64,000 nt of DNA, taken from positions 11,406,949 to 11,470,948 of the forward strand of contig OU696571.1 of assembly GCA_916048095.2 (NCBI GenBank). The letters are read 5' to 3'. Positions 19,869 to 32,404 of the stretch are shown piece by piece. Source of the stretch: Sacculina carcini (taxonomy: Eukaryota; Arthropoda; Thecostraca; Sacculinidae). A program made the position numbers and the translations under genes. The notes under the pieces are model-generated. The model saw only the letters and a list, made by a program, of their open reading frames with translations, was not told the origin of the DNA and did no database searches. The number at the start of each line of letters is the position of its first letter. The stretch's first letter is position 1.

Positions 19869-21026
19869 TGGCACAGTGGAAAGGAGCCCATGGTCGCAAG
19901 GTGCAGCATCTTGGCCACTGTCCGCCGGTTCCGCAGCAACTCCAGGAGACAACGGAGCAGGAATTTGGAGAGACGCTAAATAGGGCTTCAAATGGACCAA
20001 CGCAACTCTTCGAGAAAGAATTTTGCCTGACTGTGTTTGGAGCTGGGCCGAAGTAAAGTCCATATTCGAAATCGCATATGGGCCAAACCAATTGAATTTC
20101 TGCCTGGACCCCTTCTTCCAGGCCATATTATTACAGGCCCAATACCCACATCCCTACCCGGAAAGTGAAGAATGTAAACCCCTTATTCCTTTTCAACTGG
20201 ACATTTTTTCTGACGTTATTGGGCTTTTTTGATATTGGCACTTCTTTTACCTCCAACGTTTTCTCGACTCTACTCTGAATGTCCTGACTCAATATTAGGG
20301 GTTTCAATGATATCCTTGACCCGGGAGTCCAAATCTGGTGTGTCACTCATCTGCATGTCCGCCATTAAACGAGGTCACCTCCCGAACATTATATAAAACG
20401 GGGAAAATTTGGTCGATTCGTGCACCGAGGTGTTTATGGCGTATGTCGCGGCACCGAGGTGGCAGTCCCAGTCATCCTGCCGTTCGTTGCACAACTTCAT
20501 GATGATCTTTTTCAATGTGCCGTTGGTCCTCAGTCTGTCCGTTGGTCTGCGGATGATACGCGTGTGTCACAGCGTGCTTCACCTGAAACGCCTGAAACAA
20601 CGTCTCATTAAGCTGATTACAAAATTCCCTACCCTGATCTGAAATGATCTTCGGGGGTCTGAAAAGGTGAAACATTGCTTGCATGTGGTGGGAAACCTGA
20701 TCTGCTGATTTGGCCTGTAGTGGGAATGCTAAACCCCACTTTGAAAAGAGATCTGTTGCGGTCAGGTTGTAAACATTTCCCCTGATTGTCTCGGGAAGAG
20801 GTCCCACAAGATCTATACCCACTACCTCCCACGTGTCATTTGTCCTAATCGGTGTATGCTCCGGAGCCATTGTCTTTATTCTCCACAATCTTTGGCATCT
20901 ATCACAACGGGAAAGGACGTCCACCACAAACTTGGTAAGCCCCTCCGAGTAGAACTGTGACCGTATCCTCGCCACAGTCTTTGTCCTCCCCATGTGACTC
21001 CCTTCCGAATGGATGCTCTCAAACAC
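19869..21026 (-). pseudogene. Integrase-GPY/F pseudogene, array copy 1, truncated
   Basis: Open core 21026-20472 (184 residues), then the linker, then GPY/F (from 20126), cut at 19869 by the gypsy-2 junction. The protease domain is lost. GPY/F here reads NWFGPYAIS where the other copies have NWLGPYAIS. Confidence 0.88.
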
Positions 21027-21139
21027 GGTCTGCTTTTCCGCTTCAGAGAAGATGACCTCTCTGAAGCTGACTTCCCCCTATTGCGTAGGACAGACTGCAT
21101 CCTGGAAGTATCCGAATCTGCAAAAAAGAGAATGCGGAA

Positions 21140-21265
21140 ACCGGATCATCTGTCGAGACTCGAGGCTTTTGTTCCGCAGTTCATCCACATATTGGTATAT
21201 GCCCAGATTTCCATGGAGTCTCCAGCGCAACCTACCTTTGAACCCTTCGACAGCTTTGCAATGCA
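21140..21265 (-). pseudogene. MULE C-terminal fragment (Glu region) in array unit 1; repeated in every unit
   Basis: Minus strand: AVEGFKGRLRWRLHGNLGI and DELRNKSLESRQMIRF, as at 6345-6485. Between this and the MULE N-terminal fragment lie about 330 bases with no MULE catalytic core, so the MULE in the unit is an internal-deletion product. Copies recur at about 2,840-bp steps and once more at 47225-47355. Confidence 0.75.
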
Positions 21266-21593
21266 GTGGGGTATCTCAACACTCGAGGCATCCGGCCGGC
21301 GGCTTGGGGGCGGTTTCTGCGTCTTTGAACATAACATGGTGTTCAAATATAGTGGAATATTATTATTTCGTTAAATATATTGTATTCGTTGAAATATATT
21401 GTATTCGTTGAAATATCACTCAATAAAATGAGGTTGATCAGAGATATGATGACCCACCACAGTTTTTCTCGTCTTCTCTTTCAGTACAATCCTTTTCTCC
21501 GTCACACCGCCAACCCTGTATGAAAATGAACAGTTTAAAACATTGTGTATCTGTGCAGGAGTCCTATTTACAAATGCATGATAACACAATACA

Positions 21594-21939
21594 TTACAGA
21601 TTATATGTTGGATGACGCCTAGTGCTTGGATACGCTAGGCTTGACTCCGGATGACGGCGCTTGGCAATGTTAAAGAATTGCACAAGGCGCTGAGGCTCGC
21701 TGCGCGCCAACGCGTAGCACTGCACGACAGCGAATGTCAGCCAGAGTTTGGTCGCAGGGCAAGTGATTCTGCTCCTGTCCCATGCGGACAGAATCACCGC
21801 TGTGAATCGCCGAGCCAGTGCAGCCGCTCTCCTTGCAGTGGAAATACTGCCGACCTCGCCTGGTCAATCTGTGGCGATAAATGAAGCCGTCCAGTTGTCG
21901 TACGTCTTTACACGCCTTCCACTTTAAATATCGATGCAC
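21594..21939 (-). pseudogene. MULE N-terminal fragment (FLYWCH finger) in array unit 1; repeated in every unit
   Basis: Minus strand: DGFIYRHRLTRRGRQYFHCK, ESGCTGSAIHSGDS and EQNHLPCDQTLADIR, a FLYWCH finger related to MULE-B, then after a frameshift ALARSEPQRLVQFFNIAKRR and a stop at 21594. The catalytic Asp regions are absent. Equivalent copies end at 24434, 27274, 30114, 32954, 35792, 38632 and 41472; the ninth is cut at 44480 and a tenth fragment lies at 47650-47838. Confidence 0.8.
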
Positions 21940-22035
21940 TCCATGACTTGAACGATGATCTCAATCAATGTGTGCAATGTAAGGATGGCGAGAGGAGGTT
22001 AAGCATAACAAGATTATTGCACATGTACAAACGTA

Positions 22036-23884
22036 CTACGATAAAGGATACGACGGGAACATCTCCATCACTCCATTGAACAGACAGCAGCCCAAGTGCG
22101 ACCGCAGCTCAAACTGCTTCCACGCAAGGCAGGAGGGAGATACACCTAAGCAGACAGCAGTGGCGTTGGTGATGACATATAGCCCGCAGGAGCTGGAGTC
22201 CGACTGTTGTGCGACCCACCCACCTAAATTCGAACGCCATCTGGGGAAATTTGGCACATAAAGGAAGCGCCAACATTTTTGACAAAATCTGGTAGCCTGG
22301 AAAATTTGGTCGAAAGACTGTCAAAATAGAATATCACTGCAGGTTATCTCGAATCTCGCCGAAGTTACCCAATGTGGGTCATGAACATGGAGGATCTGAA
22401 CCAGGTGTCCGTCTTCCGAATAGCCGCCATAATTGGACCCCTGAAACAACAACAGTCGACTGGAGGCCAGACACCCACGGGAATTGCCGTGCCAGCAGCG
22501 ACTGAGCCGCATCGATGGCTGTGTCAGTGAGCCAACAGTGCGGGTCCGCAAGCGTCGCGCTGATGTTGATGCAGTCTGACGCGCTCGACACAGCCGTCCA
22601 TGAAGTCAATGGGCGTATGGCGTCATTGAGGCGCCGCCGCTTGACTGCAGGCTCGGTGACACCTTCAGGTTCGTCACACGCTGTGAAGACCGACGACGGG
22701 CTGGCGACGCAAGCATCAACTGGCACAGTGGAAAGGAACCCATGGTCGCAAGGTGCAGCATCTTGGCCACTGTCCGCCGGTTCCGCAGCAACTCCAGGAG
22801 ACAACGGAGCAGGAATTTGGAGAGACGCTAAATAGGGCTTCAAATGGACCAACGCAACTCTTCGAGAAAGAATTTTGCCTGACTGTGTTTGGAGCTGGGC
22901 CGAAGTAAAGTCCATATTCGAAATCGCATATGGGCCAAGCCAATTGAATTTCAGCCTGGACCCCTTCTTCCAGGCCATATTATTACAGGCCCAATACCCA
23001 CATCCCTACCCGGAAAGTGAAGAATGTAAACCCCTTATTCCTTTTCAACTGGACATTTTTTCTGACGTTATTGGGCTTTTTTATATTGGCACTAACCACT
23101 TCTTTTACCTCCAACGTTCTCTCGACTCTGCTCTGAATGTCCTGACTCAATATTAGGGGTTTCAATGATATCCTTGACCCGGGAGTCCAAATCTGGTGTG
23201 TCACTCATCTGCATGTCCGCCATTAAACGAGGTCACCTCCCGAACATTATATAAAACGGGGAAAATTTGGTCGATTCGTGCACCGAGGTGTTTATGGCGT
23301 ATGTCGCGGCACCGAGGTGGCAGTCCCAGTCATCCTGCCGTTCGTTGCACAACTTCATGATGATCTTTTTCAATGTGCCGTTGGTCCTCAGTCTGTCCGT
23401 TGGTCTGCGGATGATACGCGTGTGTCACAGCGTGCTTCACCTGAAACGCCTGAAACAACGTCTCATTAAGCTGATTACAAAATTCCCTACCCTGATCTGA
23501 AATGATCTTCGGGGGTCTGAAAAGGTGAAACATTGCTTGCATGTGGTGGGAAACCTGATCTGCTGATTTGGCCTGTAGTGGGAATGCTAAACCCCACTTT
23601 GAAAAGAGATCTGTTGCGGTCAGGATGTAAACATTTCCCCTGATTGTCTCGGGAAGAGGTCCCACAAGATCTATACCCACTACCTCCCACGTGTCATTTG
23701 TCCTAATCGGTGTATGCTCCGGAGCCATTGTCTTTATTCTCCACAATCTTTGGCATCTATCACAACGGGAAAGGACGTCCACCACAAACTTGGTAAGCCC
23801 CTCCGAGTAGAACTGTGACCGTATCCTCGCCACAGTCTTTGTCCTCCCCATGTGACTCCCTTCCGAATGGATGCTCTCAAACAC
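22036..23884 (-). pseudogene. Integrase, GPY/F domain and Ulp1/C48-type protease, array copy 2 (reference)
   Basis: Read on the minus strand. 23884-23330: HHCC finger (SIHSEGSHMGR, CDRC), then GIDLVGPLP, IISDQGREF and QTNGQTE, the DD35E core. Directly after the Glu codon a 2-bp deletion, relative to the 5- and 16-kb copies, breaks the frame. 23204-22983: linker. 22978-22805: GPY/F domain (NWLGPYAIS, LSRRVALVHLKPYL), typical of gypsy integrases and Ginger transposons. Next a low-complexity linker with KRRR. From W149 of this frame (about 22534) a Ulp1-like cysteine protease begins: WLTDTAIDAAQSLLARQFP, then in a second frame VQILHVHDPHWV (catalytic His at about 22373), in a third frame FDSLSTKF (Asp), and finally VAQQSDSSSCGLYVI (Gln and Cys, Cys at about 22187). 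All four protease residues survive but in three frames. I recall such C-terminal C48 domains from Ginger-like elements; a search should confirm. It spans the border of units 2 and 1. Confidence 0.88.
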
Positions 23885-25560
23885 GGTCTGCTTTTCCGCT
23901 TCAGAGAAGATGACCTCTCTGAAGCTGACTTTCCCCTATTGCGTAGGACAGACTGCATCCTGGAAGTATCCGAATCTGCAAAAAACAGAATGCGGAAACC
24001 GGATCATCTGTCGAGACTCGAGGCTTTTGTTCCGCAGTTCATCCACATATTGGTATATGCCCAGATTTCCATGGAGTCTCCAGCGCAACCTACCTTTGAA
24101 CCCTTCGACAGCTTTGCAATGCAGTGGGGTATCTCAACACTCGAGGCATCCGGCCGGCGGCTTGGGGGCGGTTTTTTGCGTCTTTGAACATAACATGGTG
24201 TTCAAATATAGTGGAATATTATTATTTCGTTAAATATATTGTATTCGTTGAAATATCACTCAATAAAATGAGGTTGATCAGAGATATGATGACCCACCAC
24301 AGTTTTTCTCGTCTTCTCTTTCAGTACAATCCTTTTCTCCGTCACACCGCCAACCCTGTATGAAAATGAACAGTTTAAAACATTGTGTATCTGTGCAGGA
24401 GTCCTATTTACAAATGCATGATAACACAATACATTACAGATTATATGTTGGATGACGCCTAGTGCTTGGATACGCTAGGCTTGACTCCGGATGACGGCGC
24501 TTGGCAATGTTAAAGAATTGCACAAGGCGCTGAGGCTCGCTGCGCGCCAACGCGTAGCACTGCACGACAGCGAATGTCAGCCAGAGTTTGGTCGCAGGGC
24601 AAGTGATTCTGCTCCTGTCCCATGCGGACAGAATCACCGCTGTGAATCGCCGAGCCAGTGCAGCCGCTCTCCTTGCAGTGGAAATACTGCCGACCTCGCC
24701 TGGTCAATCTGTGGCGATAAATGAAGCCGTCCAGTTGTCGTACGTCTTTACACGCCTTCCACTTTAAATATCGATGCACTCCATGACTTGAACGATGATC
24801 TCAATCAATGTGTGCAATGTAAGGATGGCGAGAGGAGGTTAAGCATAACAAGATTATTGCACATGTACAAACGTACTACGATAAAGGATACGACGGGAAC
24901 ATCTCCATCACTCCATTGAACAGACAGCAGCCCAAGTGCGACCGCAGCTCAAACTGCTTCCACGCAAGGCAGGAGGGAGATACACCTAAGCAGACAGCAG
25001 TGGCGTTGGTGATGACATATAGCCCGCAGGAGCTGGAGTCCGACTGTTGTGCGACCCACCCACCTAAATTCGAACGCCATCTGGGGAAATTTGGCACATA
25101 AAGGAAGCGCCAACATTTTTGACAAAATCTGGTAGCCTGGAAAATTTGGTCGAAAGACTGTCAAAATAGAATATCACTGCAGGTTATCTCGAATCTCGCC
25201 GAAGTTACCCAATGTGGGTCATGAACATGGAGGATCTGAACCAGGTGTCCGTCTTCCGAATAGCCGCCATAATTGGACCCCTGAAACAACAACAGTCGAC
25301 TGGAGGCCAGACACCCACGGGAATTGCCGTGCCAGCAGCGACTGAGCCGCATCGATGGCTGTGTCAGTGAGCCAACAGTGCGGGTCCGCAAGCGTCGCGC
25401 TGATGTTGATGCAGTCTGACGCGCTCGACACAGCCGTCCATGAAGTCAATGGCCGTATGGCGTCATTGAGGCGCCGCCGCTTGACTGCAGGCTCGGTGAC
25501 ACCTTCAGGTTCGTCACACGCTGTGAAGACCGACGACGGGCTGGCGACGCAAGCATCAAC
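22721..25560 (-). repeat. Array unit 2
   Basis: 2840 bp. Private changes seen: a T in GACTTTCCCC near 23932 and C at 25453 (GGCCGTATGG). Confidence 0.95.
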
Positions 25561-26724
25561 TGGCACAGTGGAAAGGAACCCATGGTCGCAAGGTGCAGCA
25601 TCTTGGCCACTGTCCGCCGGTTCCGCAGCAACTCCAGGAGACAACGGAGCAGGAATTTGGAGAGACGCTAAATAGGGCTTCAAATGGACCAACGCAACTC
25701 TTCGAGAAAGAATTTTGCCTGACTGTGTTTGGAGCTGGGCCGAAGTAAAGTCCATATTCGAAATCGCATATGGGCCAAGCCAATTGAATTTCAGCCTGGA
25801 CCCCTTCTTCCAGGCCATATTATTACAGGCCCAATACCCACATCCCTACCCGGAAAGTGAAGAATGTAAACCCCTTATTCCTTTTCAACTGGACATTTTT
25901 TCTGACGTTATTGGGCTTTTTTATATTGGCACTAACCACTTCTTTTACCTCCAACGTTCTCTCGACTCTGCTCTGAATGTCCTGACTCAATATTAGGGGT
26001 TTCAATGATATCCTTGACCCGGGAGTCCAAATCTGGTGTGTCACTCATCTGCATGTCCGCCATTAAACGAGGTCACCTCCCGAACATTATATAAAACGGG
26101 GAAAATTTGGTCGATTCGTGCACCGAGGTGTTTATGGCGTATGTCGCGGCACCGAGGTGGCAGTCCCAGTCATCCTGCCGTTCGTTGCACAACTTCATGA
26201 TGATCTTTTTCAATGTGCCGTTGGTCCTCAGTCTGTCCGTTGGTCTGCGGATGATACGCGTGTGTCACAGCGTGCTTCACCTGGAACGCCTGAAACAACG
26301 TCTCATTAAGCTGATTACAAAATTCCCTACCCTGATCTGAAATGATCTTCGGGGGTCTGAAAAGGTGAAACATTGCTTGCATGTGGTGGGAAACCTGATC
26401 TGCTGATTTGGCCTGTAGTGGGAATGCTAAACCCCACTTTGAAAAGAGATCTGTTGCGGTCAGGATGTAAACATTTCCCCTGATTGTCTCGGGAAGAGGT
26501 CCCACAAGATCTATACCCACTACCTCCCACGTGTCATTTGTCCTAATCGGTGTATGCTCCGGAGCCATTGTCTTTATTCTCCACAATCTTTGGCATCTAT
26601 CACAACGGGAAAGGACGTCCACCACAAACTTGGTAAGCCCCTCCGAGTAGAACTGTGACCGTATCCTCGCCACAGTCTTTGTCCTCCCCATGTGACTCCC
26701 TTCCGAATGGATGCTCTCAAACAC
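24876..26724 (-). pseudogene. Integrase-GPY/F-Ulp1 pseudogene, array copy 3
   Basis: Core 26724-26170, GPY/F and protease start 25818-25219, protease Cys part 25097-24876. Same 2-bp deletion and same protease frameshifts as copy 2. Confidence 0.88.
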
Positions 26725-28400
26725 GGTCTGCTTTTCCGCTTCAGAGAAGATGACCTCTCTGAAGCTGACTTCCCCCTATTGCGTAGGACAGACTGCATCC
26801 TGGAAGTATCCGAATCTGCAAAAAACAGAATGCGGAAACCGGATCATCTGTCGAGACTCGAGGCTTTTGTTCCGCAGTTCATCCACATATTGGTATATGC
26901 CCAGATTTCCATGGAGTCTCCAGCGCAACCTACCTTTGAACCCTTCGACAGCTTTGCAATGCAGTGGGGTATCTCAACACTCGAGGCATCCGGCCGGCGG
27001 CTTGGGGGCGGTTTTTTGCGTCTTTGAACATAACATGGTGTTCAAATATAGTGGAATATTATTATTTCGTTAAATATATTGTATTCGTTGAAATATCACT
27101 CAATAAAATGAGGTTGATCAGAGATATGATGACCCACCACAGTTTTTCTCGTCTTCTCTTTCAGTACAATCCTTTTCTCCGTCACACCGCCAACCCTGTA
27201 TGAAAATGAACAGTTTAAAACATTGTGTATCTGTGCAGGAGTCCTATTTACAAATGCATGATAACACAATACATTACAGATTATATGTTGGATGACGCCT
27301 AGTGCTTGGATACGCTAGGCTTGACTCCGGATGACGGCGCTTGGCAATGTTAAAGAATTGCACAAGGCGCTGAGGCTCGCTGCGCGCCAACGCGTAGCAC
27401 TGCACGACAGCGAATGTCAGCCAGAGTTTGGTCGCAGGGCAAGTGATTCTGCTCCTGTCCCATGCGGACAGAATCACCGCTGTGAATCGCCGAGCCAGTG
27501 CAGCCGCTCTCCTTGCAGTGGAAATACTGCCGACCTCGCCTGGTCAATCTGTGGCGATAAATGAAGCCGTCCAGTTGTCGTACGTCTTTACACGCCTTCC
27601 ACTTTAAATATCGATGCACTCCATGACTTGAACGATGATCTCAATCAATGTGTGCAATGTAAGGATGGCGAGAGGAGGTTAAGCATAACAAGATTATTGC
27701 ACATGTACAAACGTACTACGATAAAGGATACGACGGGAACATCTCCATCACTCCATTGAACAGACAGCAGCCCAAGTGCGACCGCAGCTCAAACTGCTTC
27801 CACGCAAGGCAGGAGGGAGATACACCTAAGCAGACAGCAGTGGCGTTGGTGATGACATATAGCCCGCAGGAGCTGGAGTCCGACTGTTGTGCGACCCACC
27901 CACCTAAATTCGAACGCCATCTGGGGAAATTTGGCACATAAAGGAAGCGCCAACATTTTTGACAAAATCTGGTAGCCTGGAAAATTTGGTCGAAAGACTG
28001 TCAAAATAGAATATCACTGCAGGTTATCTCGAATCTCGCCGAAGTTACCCAATGTGGGTCATGAACATGGAGGATCTGAACCAGGTGTCCGTCTTCCGAA
28101 TAGCCGCCATAATTGGACCCCTGAAACAACAACAGTCGACTGGAGGCCAGACACCCACGGGAATTGCCGTGCCAGCAGCGACTGAGCCGCATCGATGGCT
28201 GTGTCAGTGAGCCAACAGTGCGGGTCCGCAAGCGTCGCGCTGATGTTGATGCAGTCTGACGCGCTCGACACAGCCGTCCATGAAGTCAATGGGCGTATGG
28301 CGTCATTGAGGCGCCGCCGCTTGACTGCAGGCTCGGTGACACCTTCAGGTTCGTCACACGCTGTGAAGACCGACGACGGGCTGGCGACGCAAGCATCAAC
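25561..28400 (-). repeat. Array unit 3
   Basis: 2840 bp. Carries G at 26284 (CTGGAACGCC), shared only with unit 9 and with the dispersed copies at 5 and 16 kb; the other units have A. Confidence 0.95.
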
Positions 28401-29564
28401 TGGCACAGTGGAAAGGAACCCATGGTCGCAAGGTGCAGCATCTTGGCCACTGTCCGCCGGTTCCGCAGCAACTCCAGGAGACAACGGAGCAGGAATTTGG
28501 AGAGACGCTAAATAGGGCTTCAAATGGACCAACGCAACTCTTCGAGAAAGAATTTTGCCTGACTGTGTTTGGAGCTGGGCCGAAGTAAAGTCCATATTCG
28601 AAATCGCATATGGGCCAAGCCAATTGAATTTCAGCCTGGACCCCTTCTTCCAGGCCATATTATTACAGGCCCAATACCCACATCCCTACCCGGAAAGTGA
28701 AGAATGTAAACCCCTTATTCCTTTTCAACTGGACATTTTTTCTGACGTTATTGGGCTTTTTTATATTGGCACTAACCACTTCTTTTACCTCCAACGTTCT
28801 CTCGACTCTGCTCTGAATGTCCTGACTCAATATTAGGGGTTTCAATGATATCCTTGACCCGGGAGTCCAAATCTGGTGTGTCACTCATCTGCATGTCCGC
28901 CATTAAACGAGGTCACCTCCCGAACATTATATAAAACGGGGAAAATTTGGTCGATTCGTGCACCGAGGTGTTTATGGCGTATGTCGCGGCACCGAGGTGG
29001 CAGTCCCAGTCATCCTGCCGTTCGTTGCACAACTTCATGATGATCTTTTTCAATGTGCCGTTGGTCCTCAGTCTGTCCGTTGGTCTGCGGATGATACGCG
29101 TGTGTCACAGCGTGCTTCACCTGAAACGCCTGAAACAACGTCTCATTAAGCTGATTACAAAATTCCCTACCCTGATCTGAAATGATCTTCGGGGGTCTGA
29201 AAAGGTGAAACATTGCTTGCATGTGGTGGGAAACCTGATCTGCTGATTTGGCCTGTAGTGGGAATGCTAAACCCCACTTTGAAAAGAGATCTGTTGCGGT
29301 CAGGATGTAAACATTTCCCCTGATTGTCTCGGGAAGAGGTCCCACAAGATCTATACCCACTACCTCCCACGTGTCATTTGTCCTAATCGGTGTATGCTCC
29401 GGAGCCATTGTCTTTATTCTCCACAATCTTTGGCATCTATCACAACGGGAAAGGACGTCCACCACAAACTTGGTAAGCCCCTCCGAGTAGAACTGTGACC
29501 GTATCCTCGCCACAGTCTTTGTCCTCCCCATGTGACTCCCTTCCGAATGGATGCTCTCAAACAC
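27716..29564 (-). pseudogene. Integrase-GPY/F-Ulp1 pseudogene, array copy 4
   Basis: Core 29564-29010, GPY/F and protease start 28658-28059, protease Cys part 27937-27716. Lesions as in copy 2. Confidence 0.88.
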
Positions 29565-31240
29565 GGTCTGCTTTTCCGCTTCAGAGAAGATGACCTCTCT
29601 GAAGCTGACTTCCCCCTATTGCGTAGGACAGACTGCATCCTGGAAGTATCCGAATCTGCAAAAAACAGAATGCGGAAACCGGATCATCTGTCGAGACTCG
29701 AGGCTTTTGTTCCGCAGTTCATCCACATATTGGTATATGCCCAGATTTCCATGGAGTCTCCAGCGCAACCTACCTTTGAACCCTTCGACAGCTTTGCAAT
29801 GCAGTGGGGTATCTCAACACTCGAGGCATCCGGCCGGCGGCTTGGGGGCGGTTTTTTGCGTCTTTGAACATAACATGGTGTTCAAATATAGTGGAATATT
29901 ATTATTTCGTTAAATATATTGTATTCGTTGAAATATCACTCAATAAAATGAGGTTGATCAGAGATATGATGACCCACCACAGTTTTTCTCGTCTTCTCTT
30001 TCAGTACAATCCTTTTCTCCGTCACACCGCCAACCCTGTATGAAAATGAACAGTTTAAAACATTGTGTATCTGTGCAGGAGTCCTATTTACAAATGCATG
30101 ATAACACAATACATTACAGATTATATGTTGGATGACGCCTAGTGCTTGGATACGCTAGGCTTGACTCCGGATGACGGCGCTTGGCAATGTTAAAGAATTG
30201 CACAAGGCGCTGAGGCTCGCTGCGCGCCAACGCGTAGCACTGCACGACAGCGAATGTCAGCCAGAGTTTGGTCGCAGGGCAAGTGATTCTGCTCCTGTCC
30301 CATGCGGACAGAATCACCGCTGTGAATCGCCGAGCCAGTGCAGCCGCTCTCCTTGCAGTGGAAATACTGCCGACCTCGCCTGGTCAATCTGTGGCGATAA
30401 ATGAAGCCGTCCAGTTGTCGTACGTCTTTACACGCCTTCCACTTTAAATATCGATGCACTCCATGACTTGAACGATGATCTCAATCAATGTGTGCAATGT
30501 AAGGATGGCGAGAGGAGGTTAAGCATAACAAGATTATTGCACATGTACAAACGTACTACGATAAAGGATACGACGGGAACATCTCCATCACTCCATTGAA
30601 CAGACAGCAGCCCAAGTGCGACCGCAGCTCAAACTGCTTCCACGCAAGGCAGGAGGGAGATACACCTAAGCAGACAGCAGTGGCGTTGGTGATGACATAT
30701 AGCCCGCAGGAGCTGGAGTCCGACTGTTGTGCGACCCACCCACCTAAATTCGAACGCCATCTGGGGAAATTTGGCACATAAAGGAAGCGCCAACATTTTT
30801 GACAAAATCTGGTAGCCTGGAAAATTTGGTCGAAAGACTGTCAAAATAGAATATCACTGCAGGTTATCTCGAATCTCGCCGAAGTTACCCAATGTGGGTC
30901 ATGAACATGGAGGATCTGAACCAGGTGTCCGTCTTCCGAATAGCCGCCATAATTGGACCCCTGAAACAACAACAGTCGACTGGAGGCCAGACACCCACGG
31001 GAATTGCCGTGCCAGCAGCGACTGAGCCGCATCGATGGCTGTGTCAGTGAGCCAACAGTGCGGGTCCGCAAGCGTCGCGCTGATGTTGATGCAGTCTGAC
31101 GCGCTCGACACAGCCGTCCATGAAGTCAATGGGCGTATGGCGTCATTGAGGCGCCGCCGCTTGACTGCAGGCTCGGTGACACCTTCAGGTTCGTCACACG
31201 CTGTGAAGACCGACGACGGGCTGGCGACGCAAGCATCAAC
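28401..31240 (-). repeat. Array unit 4
   Basis: 2840 bp. No private difference noticed by eye; close to the array consensus. Confidence 0.95.
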
Positions 31241-32404
31241 TGGCACAGTGGAAAGGAACCCATGGTCGCAAGGTGCAGCATCTTGGCCACTGTCCGCCGG
31301 TTCCGCAGCAACTCCAGGAGACAACGGAGCAGGAATTTGGAGAGACGCTAAATAGGGCTTCAAATGGACCAACGCAACTCTTCGAGAAAGAATTTTGCCT
31401 GACTGTGTTTGGAGCTGGGCCGAAGTAAAGTCCATATTCGAAATCGCATATGGGCCAAGCCAATTGAATTTCAGCCTGGACCCCTTCTTCCAGGCCATAT
31501 TATTACAGGCCCAATACCCACATCCCTACCCGGAAAGTGAAGAATGTAAACCCCTTATTCCTTTTCAACTGGACATTTTTTCTGACGTTATTGGGCTTTT
31601 TTATATTGGCACTAACCACTTCTTTTACCTCCAACGTTCTCTCGACTCTGCTCTGAATGTCCTGACTCAATATTAGGGGTTTCAATGATATCCTTGACCC
31701 GGGAGTCCAAATCTGGTGTGTCACTCATCTGCATGTCCGCCATTAAACGAGGTCACCTCCCGAACATTATATAAAACGGGGAAAATTTGGTCGATTCGTG
31801 CACCGAGGTGTTTATGGCGTATGTCGCGGCACCGAGGTGGCAGTCCCAGTCATCCTGCCGTTCGTTGCACAACTTCATGATGATCTTTTTCAATGTGCCG
31901 TTGGTCCTCAGTCTGTCCGTTGGTCTGCGGATGATACGCGTGTGTCACAGCGTGCTTCACCTGAAACGCCTGAAACAACGTCTCATTAAGCTGATTACAA
32001 AATTCCCTACCCTGATCTGAAATGATCTTCGGGGGTCTGAAAAGGTGAAACATTGCTTGCATGTGGTGGGAAACCTGATCTGCTGATTTGGCCTGTAGTG
32101 GGAATGCTAAACCCCACTTTGAAAAGAGATCTGTTGCGGTCAGGATGTAAACATTTCCCCTGATTGTCTCGGGAAGAGGTCCCACAAGATCTATACCCAC
32201 TACCTCCCACGTGTCATTTGTCCTAATCGGTGTATGCTCCGGAGCCATTGTCTTTATTCTCCACAATCTTTGGCATCTATCACAACGGGAAAGGACGTCC
32301 ACCACAAACTTGGTAAGCCCCTCCGAGTAGAACTGTGACCGTATCCTCGCCACAGTCTTTGTCCTCCCCATGTGACTCCCTTCCGAATGGATGCTCTCAA
32401 ACAC
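30556..32404 (-). pseudogene. Integrase-GPY/F-Ulp1 pseudogene, array copy 5
   Basis: Core 32404-31850, GPY/F and protease start 31498-30899, protease Cys part 30777-30556. Lesions as in copy 2. Confidence 0.88.

Larger units (their letters stand above)
19869..22720 (-). repeat. Array unit 1 (most diverged, 2852 bp)
   Basis: Carries a private 19-base tandem duplication (TTGTATTCGTTGAAATATA type, about 21381-21410), a 6-base net loss near 20240, one T fewer near 21315 and many single-base differences. Being the edge unit, it has probably escaped homogenisation. Confidence 0.95.

Noticed and set aside
23852-24363. Plus-strand frames of 79-120 residues repeated in every unit
   Set aside because: They lie opposite the integrase start and MULE fragment, have no known relatives, and recur only because the DNA is repeated.
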